Position numbers and translations under genes: made by a program. 64,000 nucleotides of DNA. Origin: Cytauxzoon felis. Lineage: Eukaryota; Apicomplexa; Aconoidasida; Piroplasmida; Theileriidae. The notes under the pieces are model-generated. The model worked only from the letters and a program-made list of their open reading frames with translations. It ran no database searches and was not told the DNA's origin. This document shows positions 34,801-46,377 of this stretch, piece after piece (position 1 is the first letter of the stretch; each line of letters opens with the position of its first letter). The stretch is from positions 62,001 to 126,000 of the forward strand of contig JAIQCW010000130.1 of the NCBI GenBank assembly GCA_020283715.1. The letters are read 5' to 3'.

Positions 34801-36323
34801 ATTTAATATGATGATCAACCCATATTTGTAAACAACTAAATAATAATTCTAATCTTTGTTTTTCAAATTTATAAAAATCCCCATGAAATTCAATAAAATT
34901 AATAATATCGGGTTTAATAATTTTTTTATGTTTACCTTTTTTATTATATATAATACCATTAACATTAACATCATTTAAATCTTCTAAATCTGGTGCCACT
35001 ATAAATAATTCTTTAATATATTTATTTAATGATGCTTTACTACGTAATGTACGTGATTTTGCCTTTCTAACACTCTTATTATTATAATCTGTACCATGTT
35101 GATCTATTACAGCCCTCTCATTAGAAAGATAATGTTGATACTCCTTATATGATTTCAATACATTATCAACCTGTTTACGTATAGGTGATTGAGAATAACC
35201 ATTAGAATGCTTAAATGTCTGTAAATTTAATATCAATGTTGATACATCATCATTACGATCAATACTAGTATCATCCTTACCAAATTTATCAACATATTGC
35301 TTAGCAAATCCAGATAATGCACATGTTACAGATTTATCCAATGTCAATGATAATAACTGACTCTCATTCTTTATACGCTTAATCACATCAACCAATGACT
35401 CCAATACCTTTAATAAACCTAGATGTATAATGTAAATTAACAAGAAATAAATCAATCGAATTTTATCCAACGATGAATCCAATCCATCTTCTCCACCGCA
35501 TCCACCAGAGGTCCATCCTGCTGTTGCCACTCGCCGTGGTGGCTTCTCCATTTACTTCCCCTTCCAGCTCCCGTAGATCGCTTACAGGTTCCACTTGAGG
35601 TCCAATCATTATTTCGTCGAGTTATAACTAAAGTGGTGGATTTCATGTTTGTAAGGACATCTAAATGGAAGTAAAATAGAATTAAACGACGTTTCTTCAA
35701 TTCAATACAATCATCAAATTCCTCTTCAATGAGGCATTGACATTTAAATTTAATCCATTATTCATTGAGATATTTACATGAGTTTCCCCAGAAAATAAGG
35801 ATTTCCTTCAAATTTTGGAGGTAAAAATGAAGTAGTGAAAGTCAGTGATTGTGACCTCAAGTGGACTACCCGCAGCTGATCTCAGGGAAGCGAAGGGGGA
35901 GGTAATTAGAGAAGCTGTCTGCAAGACGAAGAGAGGCGGATGTAACCTCAAGTGGAACGTCGATTGTAATAAAAGGTATTGAAAATACCTCAGGTATAGT
36001 GGTATTTATATCTGTATTAACATACCGGGTTGTTCTGCGGTGACTGATTGTACAATATTGGAAGCGTTTGGTAGATTTCCTCTTACTAGTAGCAGTGCTT
36101 CGCATGCTTCTTGTGTAAAAGTACCAGACGATGCGAGTTTGTAGCATGATGTGATTTTATCTTCGATATTTTTGACAGCGGATGAAAAATTATTATAAGC
36201 TACAGATAAATCACTGAAAACATCACGCAAAATAAGTAATGAATCGAATGATGTATCAGTTTTCAATCTAATAAGTGGATGTAATAATTCCTGTTGAGAT
36301 TCTGATAACGCATTAAGTTCCAT
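28814..36323 (-). CDS. giant helical protein, about 2,300 aa, unknown
   Basis: Exon 1 begins MELNALSESQQELL at 36323 and ends at a GTATGT donor near 36025. An intron of about 600 nt carrying a composite element follows, then a single exon of about 6.6 kb (acceptor ATCTAG near 35418). The ORF reads from an ATG inside the element, but that start is an artefact of intron read-through. The protein is rich in predicted helices, with a Lys-rich early segment and low-complexity Pro/Ser/Thr tracts. Two in-frame element clusters interrupt the exon (29548-29935 and 33985-34355). A short downstream exon with a CTKC motif near 28710-28790 may complete the C-terminus. No family was recognised; a large scaffold or nucleoporin-like protein is speculation. 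Confidence 0.7.
29548..29935 (-). repeat. element cluster in giant-protein exon, in frame
   Basis: Two adjacent A modules and one B module are fused. The peptide has SSNYQSLKGRATPGDRGG and two ...REGHHGEWKTS(D/G)G repeats. It stays open in the host frame. Confidence 0.88.
30895..31090 (-). repeat. coding tandem repeats (PPPPV / HPSPL units)
   Basis: Two imperfect duplications encode SSHPPSMYNPPPPV and NNHPSPLxSSHPxSM in the giant protein. Confidence 0.8.
31629..31738 (-). repeat. 45-bp coding minisatellite
   Basis: About 2.4 units of 45 bp encode tandem HTSTPPSTSTNQHQL in the giant protein. Confidence 0.9.
33985..34355 (-). repeat. element cluster in giant-protein exon, in frame
   Basis: A second in-frame cluster in the same gene, with [37 protein letters not shown] and VNRIGSTPSGN segments. 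Confidence 0.88.
35490..35962 (+). repeat. composite element with 230-bp core, intronic (giant gene)
   Basis: A composite copy with core about 35600-35840. The core is antisense to the host and carries the AATACAATCATCAAATTCC and TTTCCCCAGAAA blocks. Confidence 0.85.
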
Positions 36324-36650
36324 TGAATGTATAAGCAAATTATTAATGTTAAAATCATTTCAAGTGTTATAAATCTTGATATTGCACATTGAAGGCACTA
36401 TTATATATGAAATTAAGAGATGAAATCAATAATATCAATGAAAAGTAGCACTTAAAATAGTTTTCGTGCATCAATGGACGTTCAACACCACTTGGTTGAA
36501 CTGAGATTAAATTTTATTCAAAGATATGTAATCTACATGAATTCTGATTAATAAAATTTAAAAAAATATATAATAAATTAAATTAAAATTAAAATTAGTA
36601 TTAAAAATTTTTTGTTTAGAGATTGAAAATTTCAACATCTTGGAAACACA

Positions 36651-38390
36651 TTATACATCTTTTAATGTAAATTTATGTTCATTATATTTTAATTTATCAT
36701 CGATTGTAAATATACTAAATTTAAAACGTTTTAAAAATATATTATCAATTATATTTTTTTTATATTTGATATTATTATTATATTTTAATATAGGATCTAT
36801 TAATGTATCATCAGTATAGATGACCTTAAATATATGACCATGGAAATTATTTAAACATTTAATTAATTTTAATACTTTATTATATTTACATATTGATGTT
36901 ATATATCTATTATTTGTATCTGATATTAATTGTATTAATAATATATCTACTATATGTCTACCCCTATAATTATAATCATCTGTATATAACCATTTATATG
37001 GTATAGAATATTTAATCCAATCAACTACTTGTACCTTAATATATTCATCCATATATTTAGCTTCATTTAATTCATTATATATCTTTATATCTATAGGATA
37101 TTTATTAAATGGTCTATCTATATATCGACTAAAAATCATAAATATATTATATCTCCTACATAATTCACATAATTTATTCAATATATCATCTAAATATATC
37201 CTAGATGACTTATCATTATATATAGTCGACCAAAATGTAAATGAATCAACAACAATCGCATCAATATTATAACCATTACCCAGCAAATATATACTAAGCA
37301 CATTCATAAATAAAGATAACTCCAATGTATTCCTTATAGGAACATACTTCAATCGTCTAAATGATAATGTTGATTTATATAGATTAATGATATGTAAAAT
37401 CAATAGAACCTCTCCTTGTCCTGCCGTCAGCTCTCCACTTGAAGATATAACCTTATCATCGTCTTGCAGACAGCTCTCCTAATTATTTCCCCTTCCAGCT
37501 CCCGTAGATCGCTTCCAGGTTCCACTCGAGGTTATAAAGCTAATCTCGGCGAGATACGACTAAAGTGGAGGTTTCTATGTTTAAGGGGATAACTCAATGA
37601 ATATAAATTGGAGTAAAGTGAGGTTTATTAAACTCGATACAATCATCAAATTCCCTTTCAATGAAGTATTAATATCAGAAATACATCCAATATTCACCGA
37701 GATATTGTCATGGGTTTCCCCAGAAATTCATGATTTCCTTCAAATTTCGAGGTAAAAATGATGAAGTGAAATTAGCAATAATTGACCTCAAGTGGAATGC
37801 CCGCAGCTGATCTCAGGGAAGCGAAGGGGGAGGTAAATAGAGAAGCTGTCTGCAAGACCTCAAGTGGAGGCGAGTGGAAGACCTCAGGTGTAGAAGACAG
37901 TGATTGTACTTCATGTGGAATTGATACATTTCAACAAACCTTAATGAGTTATCAATGGTGGATTCATCTGGATTCTAGTGGTAGATATAAGAATATGATT
38001 CATACTTACGATTAAAGACAGGATATTTTTGAGCATATGTAGGTCGAAAGATAGTTCTGTATCTATGAACATTACACATGCTTTATTTTCATCTTCACTG
38101 ATTAAATCTGCTATAATGTGCTAAAGGTGTAAATATTATATGTAATTTTTTTATACATGCCATTAATAACAGCGTCTTACTACTGTTTATAGGACCAGAA
38201 ATGCATAAAATACTAGATGATTTATAATAACCTATAGAAATTATAGGATTTTACAGATGGTATAACTAAACATACGTAAACCATCCTGCGATAGTATTGG
38301 ACAATTATTGAATACATAGACCTTCGATTGCCTTTTAAATAATTCATTACCGCTACAGGTATAACTCGGTAGATTACTTAAAAATGACAT
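36651..38390 (-). CDS. XRCC2-like RAD51 paralogue (RecA-fold)
   Basis: The start is at 38390 (MSFLSNLPSYTCSG). Spliced short exons read ILCISGPINSSKTLLLMA, a degenerate Walker A, then NKACVMFIDTELSFDLHMLK. That mirrors the XRCC2 segment around its FIDTDYHFDMLRL motif. The large exon (37403-36651) gives NIDAIVVDSFTFWSTIYND, a Walker B-like strand followed by the XRCC2-style 'SF.W' continuation, and FMIFSRY. The last about 100 residues are lineage-specific. The intron between about 37990 and 37405 carries a composite repeat element. RAD51 paralogues assist homologous recombination. Family-level confidence is moderate because the Walker A glycine is replaced. Confidence 0.65.
37418..37895 (+). 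repeat. composite element with 230-bp core, intronic (XRCC2-like gene)
   Basis: Core about 37535-37770, with the ATCTCGGCGAGAT palindrome and TTTCCCCAGAAAT. The core is antisense to the host. Confidence 0.85.
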
Positions 38391-38692
38391 TTAATACACG
38401 AATTTGATACACATTTCTAACAACTAATACAAAGTAGATGTTAAAGTAATAGGGGGATCTGAACTGGTGTGACTATATAAAGCAATAGATAATTAATATG
38501 AATATATACAAATTAACGCCATATATATTAAATTAAATGATTATAAATTTCTTATAAATCAATTATTTAAAAAAATGTGTAATTCCCAGGCATATTCGCC
38601 ATCAGCGTATTAAATCCAAAAATGAAATGTGTATGGATGAACAATTTTTTAATTGAAAATACACATTTAAAACAAGAATAAGGCATTTTTGA
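38391..38692. other. intergenic region between the XRCC2-like and FAINT genes
   Basis: This 300-bp stretch holds the likely 5' region of the XRCC2-like gene and the 3' end of the FAINT gene. No other feature was seen. Confidence 0.6.
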
Positions 38693-39784
38693 CTAGTTGT
38701 TAGTACCAACAGCCTTGTCAACACTACCTTTGTCCAGCATGTTTAGAGCGTTATCAAACTCGGCCTCATTAGTTTGTTTCCATTCCATTCTATTACGGAT
38801 ATAGAACAAAGTTTTCTTCTCATAATGGTTAACAATATCCATTGATAAAAATTTGGGTTGACCATCGTATAGGTATGATGCGACAATAGTACATCTTTCA
38901 TCAGGAGATGAAGAGTTCCAGATAACACCATTAGATGTCCTAACACGTATAAGATTATATTTATAATCTGGTACATAAATTACACCTGATATACCATATG
39001 GTTGGAATTGTACAACTTTAAATATCTCATTATCAGTATATTTTCTATGTACATCTAATACAACCGCAGCTTCTAATCTGTCTAATTCTTCTTGATATTC
39101 TGTATCTAATAGTCTTTCCCATCCATCATCATAGTAACCATAATAAATATAATCTGTTGAATATATTGATGATGATTCAATAGATATTAATTTCTTAAGA
39201 TCCTTTTCCATATGAATAGTAATTTTATCACAGACATCATCAAGAACACTTCTTTCCCATAATAATAAATCATCAATAACAACATATTTAAAACGCTTAT
39301 CACCAGGTAATAAATATGTCCTAATTTCATTACCATATAATGATCTACTAATATATTTAGTTACAGATTTCGTTGGTCTGTTAATGTTAAATTCATTATT
39401 ACGAACCAATGAATTCATACTTGTATCAAATTCATTTTTTGTTATGGGTACCCATTTATTATCCATCCTACTAAGGTATAAAAATTCATAACCCAAATTT
39501 TTTGTTATACTCAATTTCAAATACCTGTGATTATCCCTTCTACCAATAGATGTCATATATAAACATTCCATGGTCTTATCAGGTGCCTCCCATAATAAAG
39601 CGCCCTTATACTTAACTTTTGTAACAGCATCACTACCCTTAGGGAAATGTAAGCACTTTAATACTCCACCATCTAATTCATCACATCTCACAAATTGATC
39701 TGAATAATCAGATACCTCCAACACATTAGAGCAGATACATTTGTATTGGCATAATATGCCAAACAATATTATACACCACTTCAT
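38693..39784 (-). CDS. secreted FAINT-domain (DUF529) protein
   Basis: This 363-aa single exon starts with a cleavable-looking signal peptide (MKWCIILFGILCQYKCICSN). It contains two FAINT-like repeats. The first includes VTKVKYKGALLWEA...FLYLSRMDNKWVPITKNEFD. The second includes NLIRVRTSNGVIWNSS...LFYIRNRMEWKQTNEAEFD. The W-x-x-(I/T)-x-x-x-(E/A)-F-D ending is the hallmark of the domain. FAINT proteins are expanded in Theileria and relatives and are mostly secreted into the host cell. No TM segment follows the signal. This gene is the best taxonomic marker in the window. Confidence 0.8.
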   Translation of the reverse strand: MKWCIILFGILCQYKCICSNVLEVSDYSDQFVRCDELDGGVLKCLHFPKGSDAVTKVKYKGALLWEAPDKTMECLYMTSIGRRDNHRYLKLSITKNLGYEFLYLSRMDNKWVPITKNEFDTSMNSLVRNNEFNINRPTKSVTKYISRSLYGNEIRTYLLPGDKRFKYVVIDDLLLWERSVLDDVCDKITIHMEKDLKKLISIESSSIYSTDYIYYGYYDDGWERLLDTEYQEELDRLEAAVVLDVHRKYTDNEIFKVVQFQPYGISGVIYVPDYKYNLIRVRTSNGVIWNSSSPDERCTIVASYLYDGQPKFLSMDIVNHYEKKTLFYIRNRMEWKQTNEAEFDNALNMLDKGSVDKAVGTNN

Positions 39785-40051
39785 CTTTCAAACGCTAATG
39801 TATAATTTATGCCTATATGGCATACCAAATCAGTATTTAAATTATTATGACTAAACTCACATTTTATAATAATGGGGGAAAATAACCATACAATCAATCA
39901 CTCAATTAAGTAATAATTAATATAGAATATCAATCATATAATATTATATCAAACAATGCTAATTATACATATTTAATCGTAAATTATAACTCATCTTCTA
40001 ATTTACCCTCATATCTATATATTTTATATTAAACACTGTCAACACATGAAC

Positions 40052-41020
40052 TTACTTCAATGCCCTCAATGTCCTATACTCATTATAATGCTGTTTACGC
40101 TGCTCATTAAACATCTTCTTACGCTCAATGTTCTTTTGTATCTCATTCAATCTATTCGTAACCTCAATCAGATGTTCCTATACGCACAAATAATAGAAAA
40201 TAAAAGAGGTCTTAAAGGCAAAGAATACTGTTACCTTAGGATTCAATACAATGTTATAAACCATCCTTGTCTTACAGATAGTTCATATATATATGATCTT
40301 TCCACTAGCCGTTTCACCTGACATCCAATCAACCTTGCATTCTCTTGCAGACAGCTCTTTTATTTATTTCCCCTTCCAGCTCCCGTAGATCGCTTCCAGG
40401 TTCCACTCGAGGTTGTTAAACCTAATCTCGACGAGATAAGCATAAAATGACCGTTATCATGTTTAAGGGGATATCTCAATGAATATAAATTGGAGTAAAG
40501 TGAGGATGATAATATTAGATACAATCATCAAATTCCTCTTCAATGAAGTATTGATATTTATATTTCATCCAATAATCATTGAGTTATCTTCATGAGTTTC
40601 CCCAGAAATTGAGATTTTCCCTCAAATTTTGGGGGTAAAATGAAGATAGTGAAATTAGACCTCAGGTGGAACGGCGTGTGGAAGAAGGAGGGGTGTGATA
40701 TAACCTCCGGTGTGGATTCGTTGTATTTGGTCAACATACAACTGATCTTACCTGATTTATTTCATTGACATGTAATGAGTGGTCATCTTCAGAACTGCAG
40801 TCCTATGGATAATGACATATAAAATTTAATGAAACATACAAGTGTATCGTAATTAAATGGTGTTGAAATTTCTGTAATCTTCATCCGAGTGCCACGTTCT
40901 TTATCTTGTTCTTTAATGGCATTTTCGTCCCATGTTATATTCTTTTTCCTTTTGATATGATGAAGATGATATATCAAAAACAAACTTGCGATCAGGATCT
41001 TTATGTTTAATGAGTGTCAT
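40052..41020 (-). CDS. protein phosphatase inhibitor-2 (IPP-2) homologue
   Basis: The spliced product starts MTLIKHKDPDR, then reads NITWDENAIKEQDKERGTRMKITEISTPF. The parts WDENAI and RGTRMKITEISTPF match the inhibitor-2 motif that contacts PP1 (family form K-W-D-E...M-K-I-D-E-P-x-T-P-F/Y). The last exon carries ERKKMFNEQRKQHYNEY, the conserved helix KR/QHYNE that covers the PP1 active site. Small introns have GTTTGT and GTATGT donors. A large intron near 40270-40760 holds a composite element. The product is a short disordered regulator of PP1, as is typical. Confidence 0.8.
40298..40725 (+). repeat. composite element with 230-bp core, intronic (IPP-2)
   Basis: Core about 40420-40645, with ATCTCGACGAGATAAG and TTTCCCCAGAAATT. 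The core is antisense to the host. Confidence 0.85.
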
Positions 41021-41304
41021 TATGATAAATTTATAAACTCAATTATCATTTAATAATATACCTCTAGATATAAAGGGATGTTGATTGTATAAACTAACCA
41101 TGTAAATTGAGGCAATTTTTTTCATTAAATTATGAAATCATTAGAAAGTTAAATAACATTTTAATTAAGTTAAAATTAATAACAATAGCAAATTTGCCGA
41201 AGTTTTATGAAAAAGGCCCTTCAATCTATATATCTACCACTACACATGCCCTACCAATATTATCATATAGACAGTATACCATAATAGCCATAAAATTTTC
41301 TACA

Positions 41305-42417
41305 ATGGGTGATTATACTATTATCTGTAGATCGTTTGATGGTCTACCACTAGTTGAAGTATGGGATTCTAGTATCCGCTTGGACTCCAACATCAACACA
41401 TTAGACCTAAACTCTATAAAATTAAATACTCGTGTTATATGTAGAAAATTACCTTCAAATGATACAAAATGTACTATAATAGAGGATGATTTATGCTATC
41501 ATTATATTATAGAAGATGGAGTATGCTACATGAATATTACAGACTCCCAATTCCCAAAGAAGGTTGTCTTCGTATATCTCGCCGAATTATGCCAAGCATT
41601 CATCAAACATGTCCTCGATAAAGCCGGAAATAACAAAAAATTCCAAGATGTTATCAAAAATATCGAAAAACCATACCATTACATCAACTTTGGTACGTTC
41701 AAATAGAACACAGCAAATCTATCAGACTATATCTACCTTCCACCTTTCATTCGTCTTACAGATAGCTCTACACCTGAGGTCCAATCCCTCTTTCCTTCTC
41801 TTGTAGAGAGCTCTTCTATTTACCTATCTCTAAAGAGTAGAGCCACTCCCAGAGATCGTGGCGAAGTTTAGTTATTGGACCTCAAGTGGAATACCTGGAA
41901 GCGATCTACGGGAGCTGGAAGGGGAAGTAAATAGAGAAGGCCACCACGGCGAGTGAGACGGAGAGTTGGATTGTAACCTCAGGTGTAGATCTCTATGCAA
42001 TACATGAGAGAATTTGCTAGACGAGACCTATCAGTGGATGATTTTTATTATACTCACTCGCTTAATTTCCTTTCAGATCGCACTATAAATAAGATGAGGG
42101 ATGATTTTAAGAATCCTAATTCGAGTAGGACTTTGAATATGATAAATAACAGTTTGATGGAGGTGACTAATATAATGAAGAAGAATATAGACGAAATATT
42201 GAATCGTGGTGAGAATTTAGAAGGTGAGTATGAAGTGTATTTAGATTTTATTACCTTAGACATTGGACGTATGGCTGATGGTCTGAGATTACAGACGGAG
42301 ATGTTTAAGGTATCAGCAAAGAAATTGAGCCGAAGTGGCTTATTGAGAAAATACACGTGTTTTTCGATTGGTATAATTGTAGTGTTTTTAATACTTATCT
42401 ATTATAAATCTAGATGA
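41305..42417 (+). CDS. SEC22: SEC22-type R-SNARE (longin domain)
   Basis: SEC22 is an ER-Golgi v-SNARE. The longin domain begins MGDYTIICRSFDGLPLVEVW and continues to FIKHVLDKAG...EKPYHYINFG. The SNARE helix is SSRTLNMINNSLMEVTNIMKKNIDEILNRGENLE with arginine at the zero layer, given here in two parts: LNMINNSLMEVTNIM and NIDEILNRGENLE. A C-terminal TM anchor (FSIGIIVVFLILIYY) follows. The longin and SNARE parts are separated by an intron (about 41698-41988) holding an element. Its donor phase could not be reconciled exactly by eye. The open frame extends upstream to 41107 but the family start is at 41305. Confidence 0.88.
41755..41988 (+). repeat. CCACCTGAGGT element in SEC22 intron, sense
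   Basis: B module (CTCTAAAGAGTAGAGCCACT) and A variant (GAAGCGATCTACGGGAGCTG). The element ends almost at the intron acceptor (CTCAGGTGTAG). Confidence 0.85.
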
Positions 42418-42599
42418 TTAATAATTTAATTTTAGTAACCATGCATTTTATATATTACTGCCACATAATGTCTCGTCTAGGATTCCGTTGACTATTATAT
42501 CATTTCCAAATAACTAGATATAAAATATAATAAATTTATATATAAAAAGTATTTTTTAATTTCATATTTTTAATTTAAAAAATTTTTTTAGTGTCGAAG

Positions 42600-44616
42600 A
42601 TGAATGTAGCGGTCGATGAGTACGGTAACCCGTTTGTTATATTACGTGAGCAAGAAAAGAAGAGATTGACTGGTTTAGAGGCACATAAATCTAATATTCT
42701 TGCAGCATGCTCAGTTTCTGAGACATTAAAGACATCACTTGGACCAAAGGGTATGGATAAGATTATAGTTGGACCGGACGGGCAAGTGACTATAACAAAT
42801 GATGGTGCTACAGTACTACAGAAAATGGAAGTACGTTGGATTATACTATTGTAATGTATTAATATTACAAATATTTCATTTAGATTGAGCATCAATGTGC
42901 CAAGTTGTTAGTTGAGTTATCAAAAAGTCAAGATGAAGAAGTTGGTGATGGTACTACGGGTGTTGTTATATTAGCTGGTGCATTATTACAAAAGGCGTTG
43001 AAATTCTTAGATCGTGGATTACATCCATTACATGTCGCTGATGGTTACGAACAGGCATGCTCTATTGCTGTCTCTAGATTAACTGAAATTGCCAGGTCTA
43101 TAAATATTTATGATGATGATTATAGAATTTTGTATGTTTAATTTCTTTCAATTTTTAACCCCATTTTTAGGAAACAAGCCGCATATACGTCGTTGGGGTC
43201 CAAGGTTGTATCTAGTTGTCAAGAACATTTGGCTAACATTGCTGTAAATGCTGTTATAGCTGTAGCTGATCCAAAAAGGAAGGATGTTAACCTAGATTTA
43301 ATTAAGGTATGTTGGATATATTTGTTTCTATAAAAGTAGAACTATCTTCATGGATGAAAATATACCCCAGTTCCCCCATTTAATCATTTTATCCCCACTA
43401 CATCAATTTTTTATTACACATTCACTTTACATAATCTTCTTTAGGTTGAGAGCAAAACAGGTGGGAGATTGGAGGAGACGAGGTTAATAAATGGTATAGT
43501 ATTGAATAAAGATTTTAGTCATTCTCAAATGAAAAAGACTATAAGGGATGCTAAGATAGCTATACTTACATGCCCATTTGAACCTGTAAGTTATATTTGA
43601 TTTATATAGTGATAATTATCCCCATATAGCCTAAACCAAAGACCAAGAATAAAATTGAGATTAAGAATGTAGAGAGTTATCAAAAATTACAAAAATGTGA
43701 ACAGAAATATTTTAATGATATGATAGATAAAGTTGAAGCATCTGGTGCAAATCTTGTATGTCTATTATTTATATTATGAGGTTTTTTATCCCTATAGGTT
43801 ATATGTCAATGGGGTTTTGATGATGAAGCAAATTATTTATTAATGCAGCGTAATATATCGGCAGTAAGATGGGTTGGTGGTGTAGAGTTGGAATTAATAG
43901 CAATAGCGACTGGTGGTAAAATTGTATCTAAATTTGAAGATTTAACAAATGATAAACTTGGACATGCTAAAATAGTATATGAAAGTGCTACTGGTACTGA
44001 ACATTCAGAAATGATATTCATTGAAGGTATGTATTTCAAACCCCATCTTTTTTTTTAAAAAAAATGCACCATTTATTTTTCCCCATAATTACCTAATACC
44101 CCATTAAATTATTTTAATATAGGGTGTTCGAATTCTAGAGCTGTAACAATATTAGTTCGTGGTGGTAATCAAATGTATGTAGCAGAAACAGAACGTTGTA
44201 TACATGATGCAATATGTTGTGTACGTAATTTGATACGTGATGATCGTATATTATCGGGTGGTGGTGCACCAGAAATTGCAGCATCATTAGCAGTAGAAGA
44301 AGGATCAAAAAATTTCGATACATTAGAACAATATGCTATAAGAGGTTTTGCAGAAGCATTATTATCATTACCATTAGCATTAGCTGATAATTCAGGACTC
44401 AACTCATTTGATTTTGTAACAAAAGCTAGAGCTAAACAAATTAAAGAAAATAATCCAAATATCGGAATCGATTGTATCAATATGACACTATCAGATCTAT
44501 CTAATATTGGAATCTATGAATCTTTACACTCAAAAATACAACAAATCTCACTCGCAACACAAGTTGTCAAAATGATCCTCAAAATCGATGATATCATCAC
44601 ACCAAACGATTACTAA
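42600..44616 (+). CDS. CCT5: CCT5 (TCP-1 epsilon) chaperonin subunit
   Basis: CCT5 is one of eight subunits of the cytosolic TRiC/CCT ring that folds actin and tubulin. It starts [19 protein letters not shown], a start typical of CCT5. Group II chaperonin motifs are [52 protein letters not shown] and [14 protein letters not shown]. At least six short introns (about 40-100 nt) interrupt it, several carrying CCCC islands. No repeat element lies inside. One lies about 75 bp after the stop. Confidence 0.93.
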
Positions 44617-44689
44617 TCATAAACTTATCACTATTCTCATACATTTATATACTTTACATCATGACGAAGTTACATACACCATTACAATC

Positions 44690-44914
44690 ACCTCCACTCT
44701 AGGTCCAATACCACCTCTCTTCCCACTAGGCGTTCCACCTGAGGTTGTCTTGCAGACAGCTTCTTTATTTAGTTATCTCTAAAGAGTATAGCCACTCCCG
44801 GAGATCGTGGCGATTATGAGGATTGGACCTCAAGTGGAGAACCTGAAAGCGATCTCAGGGAGCTGGAAGGGGAAGTAAATGGAAGAGCTGTCTGCAAGAC
44901 GACCTCAGGTGTAG
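44690..44914 (+). repeat. CCACCTGAGGT element, intergenic, at the 3' end of a family gene
   Basis: A full forward copy between CCT5 and family copy 2. It supplies the tail and stop of family copy 2 in the antisense frame. Confidence 0.85.
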
Positions 44915-45362
44915 ATGATGTATGGTATAAAAGCCAACCAGGAAAGGTGCCAATATATACTACCATTGGGATAACTATTACCACTAGAGTTTTTCCAATG
45001 TTTACCACTTGGTCCACAATTACTACCAGGGCTCTCACTATCAATAATATCCAATATAGGTGGTGGATAGAAGACCAATCTGCAGCATGTCCAGTATCCT
45101 GACCAGCACTTAGAGTCCCAGGATTATTCTTAAAAAGTTGATGAATACCTTTATTAGCCTCTTCTTTATCAGCATTAGTAGCATCACCGTAATCGATAGA
45201 ATTATCATCATTACCATTAGGTTGTGTATCAATTATATCGATGGCTATATGAATAGAAATAATAATCCTATTACAGCCATATGTACTTCACATATAACTG
45301 AAATACATAAACATAGCAGCCTTACCTAACCACTGTTTATACGGTTCCAGAGGATCAGACAT
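44814..45362 (-). CDS. small multigene-family protein, copy 2
   Basis: Exon 1 encodes MSDPLEPYKQWL and ends at a GTAAGG donor. The second exon reads IDIIDTQPNGNDDN...NKGIHQLFKNNPG...TGHAADWSS. It shares the NKGIHQLF and TGHAxDWS blocks with copy 1 at 21708-22390. A TM-like stretch (LVVIVIPMVVYIGTFPGWLL) follows. The frame then runs into an antisense-oriented element and stops at 44814, so the element supplies the C-terminal tail. An additional small intron around the DWSS block is possible. Function is unknown. Confidence 0.5.
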
Positions 45363-45452
45363 TTTGAGATATCCTTGGTTCCATTTTCACTTTATTTCAA
45401 ATTAATCTCATTTAATCATTTACAATCATCGTATAATATTATAATAATTCTC

Positions 45453-45786
45453 CTATAGAGAATTGTTAGGTATAGCGGAGCCGGCAAGTTGATTAGCTTC
45501 CCAACCACTAGCAGGCATAGTCTTATCGTATCTATTCCCAAGTTGTAATATTTGATCCATAGACGATTGTAACAGAAATATCTTATCAGTCAAGTAGTAT
45601 AATTAGACCTGCCAATAAGATGGATAATTTATGACGAAATATAGCTTCAGGTTTGGTACCATCACCAAGAGTAGCTTGTCCACCACTTTCGTTTATCTTA
45701 CTTTGCCAATCGTTTAGCTGTGCTGGTGCTAATGAAGACGTCAAATTATCAAAGAAGCCTTTTATACCCGAAGAACTACTACCCAT
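45453..45786 (-). CDS. small multigene-family protein, copy 3
   Basis: The start MGSSSSGIKGFFDNLTSSL is followed by QLNDWQSKINESGG and a hydrophobic stretch (HKLSILLAGLIILL). A short intron then probably leads to LLQSSMDQILQLGNRYDK and GWEANQLAGSAIPNNSL. It sits directly downstream of a conserved regulatory region (45815-46030) shared with copy 1. It lies in tandem with copy 2. The relation to copies 1 and 2 rests mainly on the shared upstream region, not on protein similarity. Confidence 0.45.
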
Positions 45787-45814
45787 CGTTCTTTCCTTCA
45801 AATTAATCACCATC

Positions 45815-46030
45815 TAATCATTTACAACCTAATTATAATATTTTAATAATTTTATAAAAGTATATATAATTAGTATTATTATAAGTATAATATACTTACT
45901 ATACTTCAATTCATGTTAGTAGTTATATAGTATCTATATTATAATACTTATTTATATTAATACATATATATCTTCCTACAACTATACTTCATCCTTCAAT
46001 TGTATTAGTATAAATGCATATATTGTATTC
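45815..46030 (-). promoter_or_regulatory. conserved upstream region of family copy 3
   Basis: The same block order as 22440-22650 at high similarity despite extreme A+T content, immediately upstream of the ATG at 45786. A short remnant (ATCATTTACAATCATCGTAT) also precedes family copy 2. Confidence 0.7.
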
Positions 46031-46142
46031 ACTTCTTAATCATCAATAGACTGTTAAAAAGTGGTGGAAATGGTGTTTTTATCCCGACATTTATAGGGTT
46101 ATGTGGCGATGAAGAAGGTGGTGATGTAGGTGGAGTTAGTAA

Positions 46143-46243
46143 TGGACCTCAAGTGGACCCGAAGCTGATCTCAGGGAAGCGGAGGGGGAGGTAAATAGAA
46201 GAGGCCTTCACGGCGAGTGGAAGGTAAGGTTGTAACCTCAGGT
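46143..46243 (+). repeat. half element, intergenic
   Basis: An A module with GCTGATCTCAGGGAAGCGG and the terminus TAACCTCAGGTGG. Confidence 0.8.
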
Positions 46244-46377
46244 GGAACGTCGAGTGAAATGGAAGAATTGAATATGATGTGGAGCTTAGACAAGCATTTG
46301 TTAGAGGATGTAAATGTAAACATGTACTATAAATCAGTTAAAGACTAATTCACTTCGTTATTATAAGTGATTGTTAA

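Noticed and set aside
35452..35700. Frame beginning inside an element before the giant gene, and the ATG at 35551
   Set aside because: Both are read-through of an element-bearing intron; a splice acceptor near 35418 and an upstream exon at 36323 explain the gene better.
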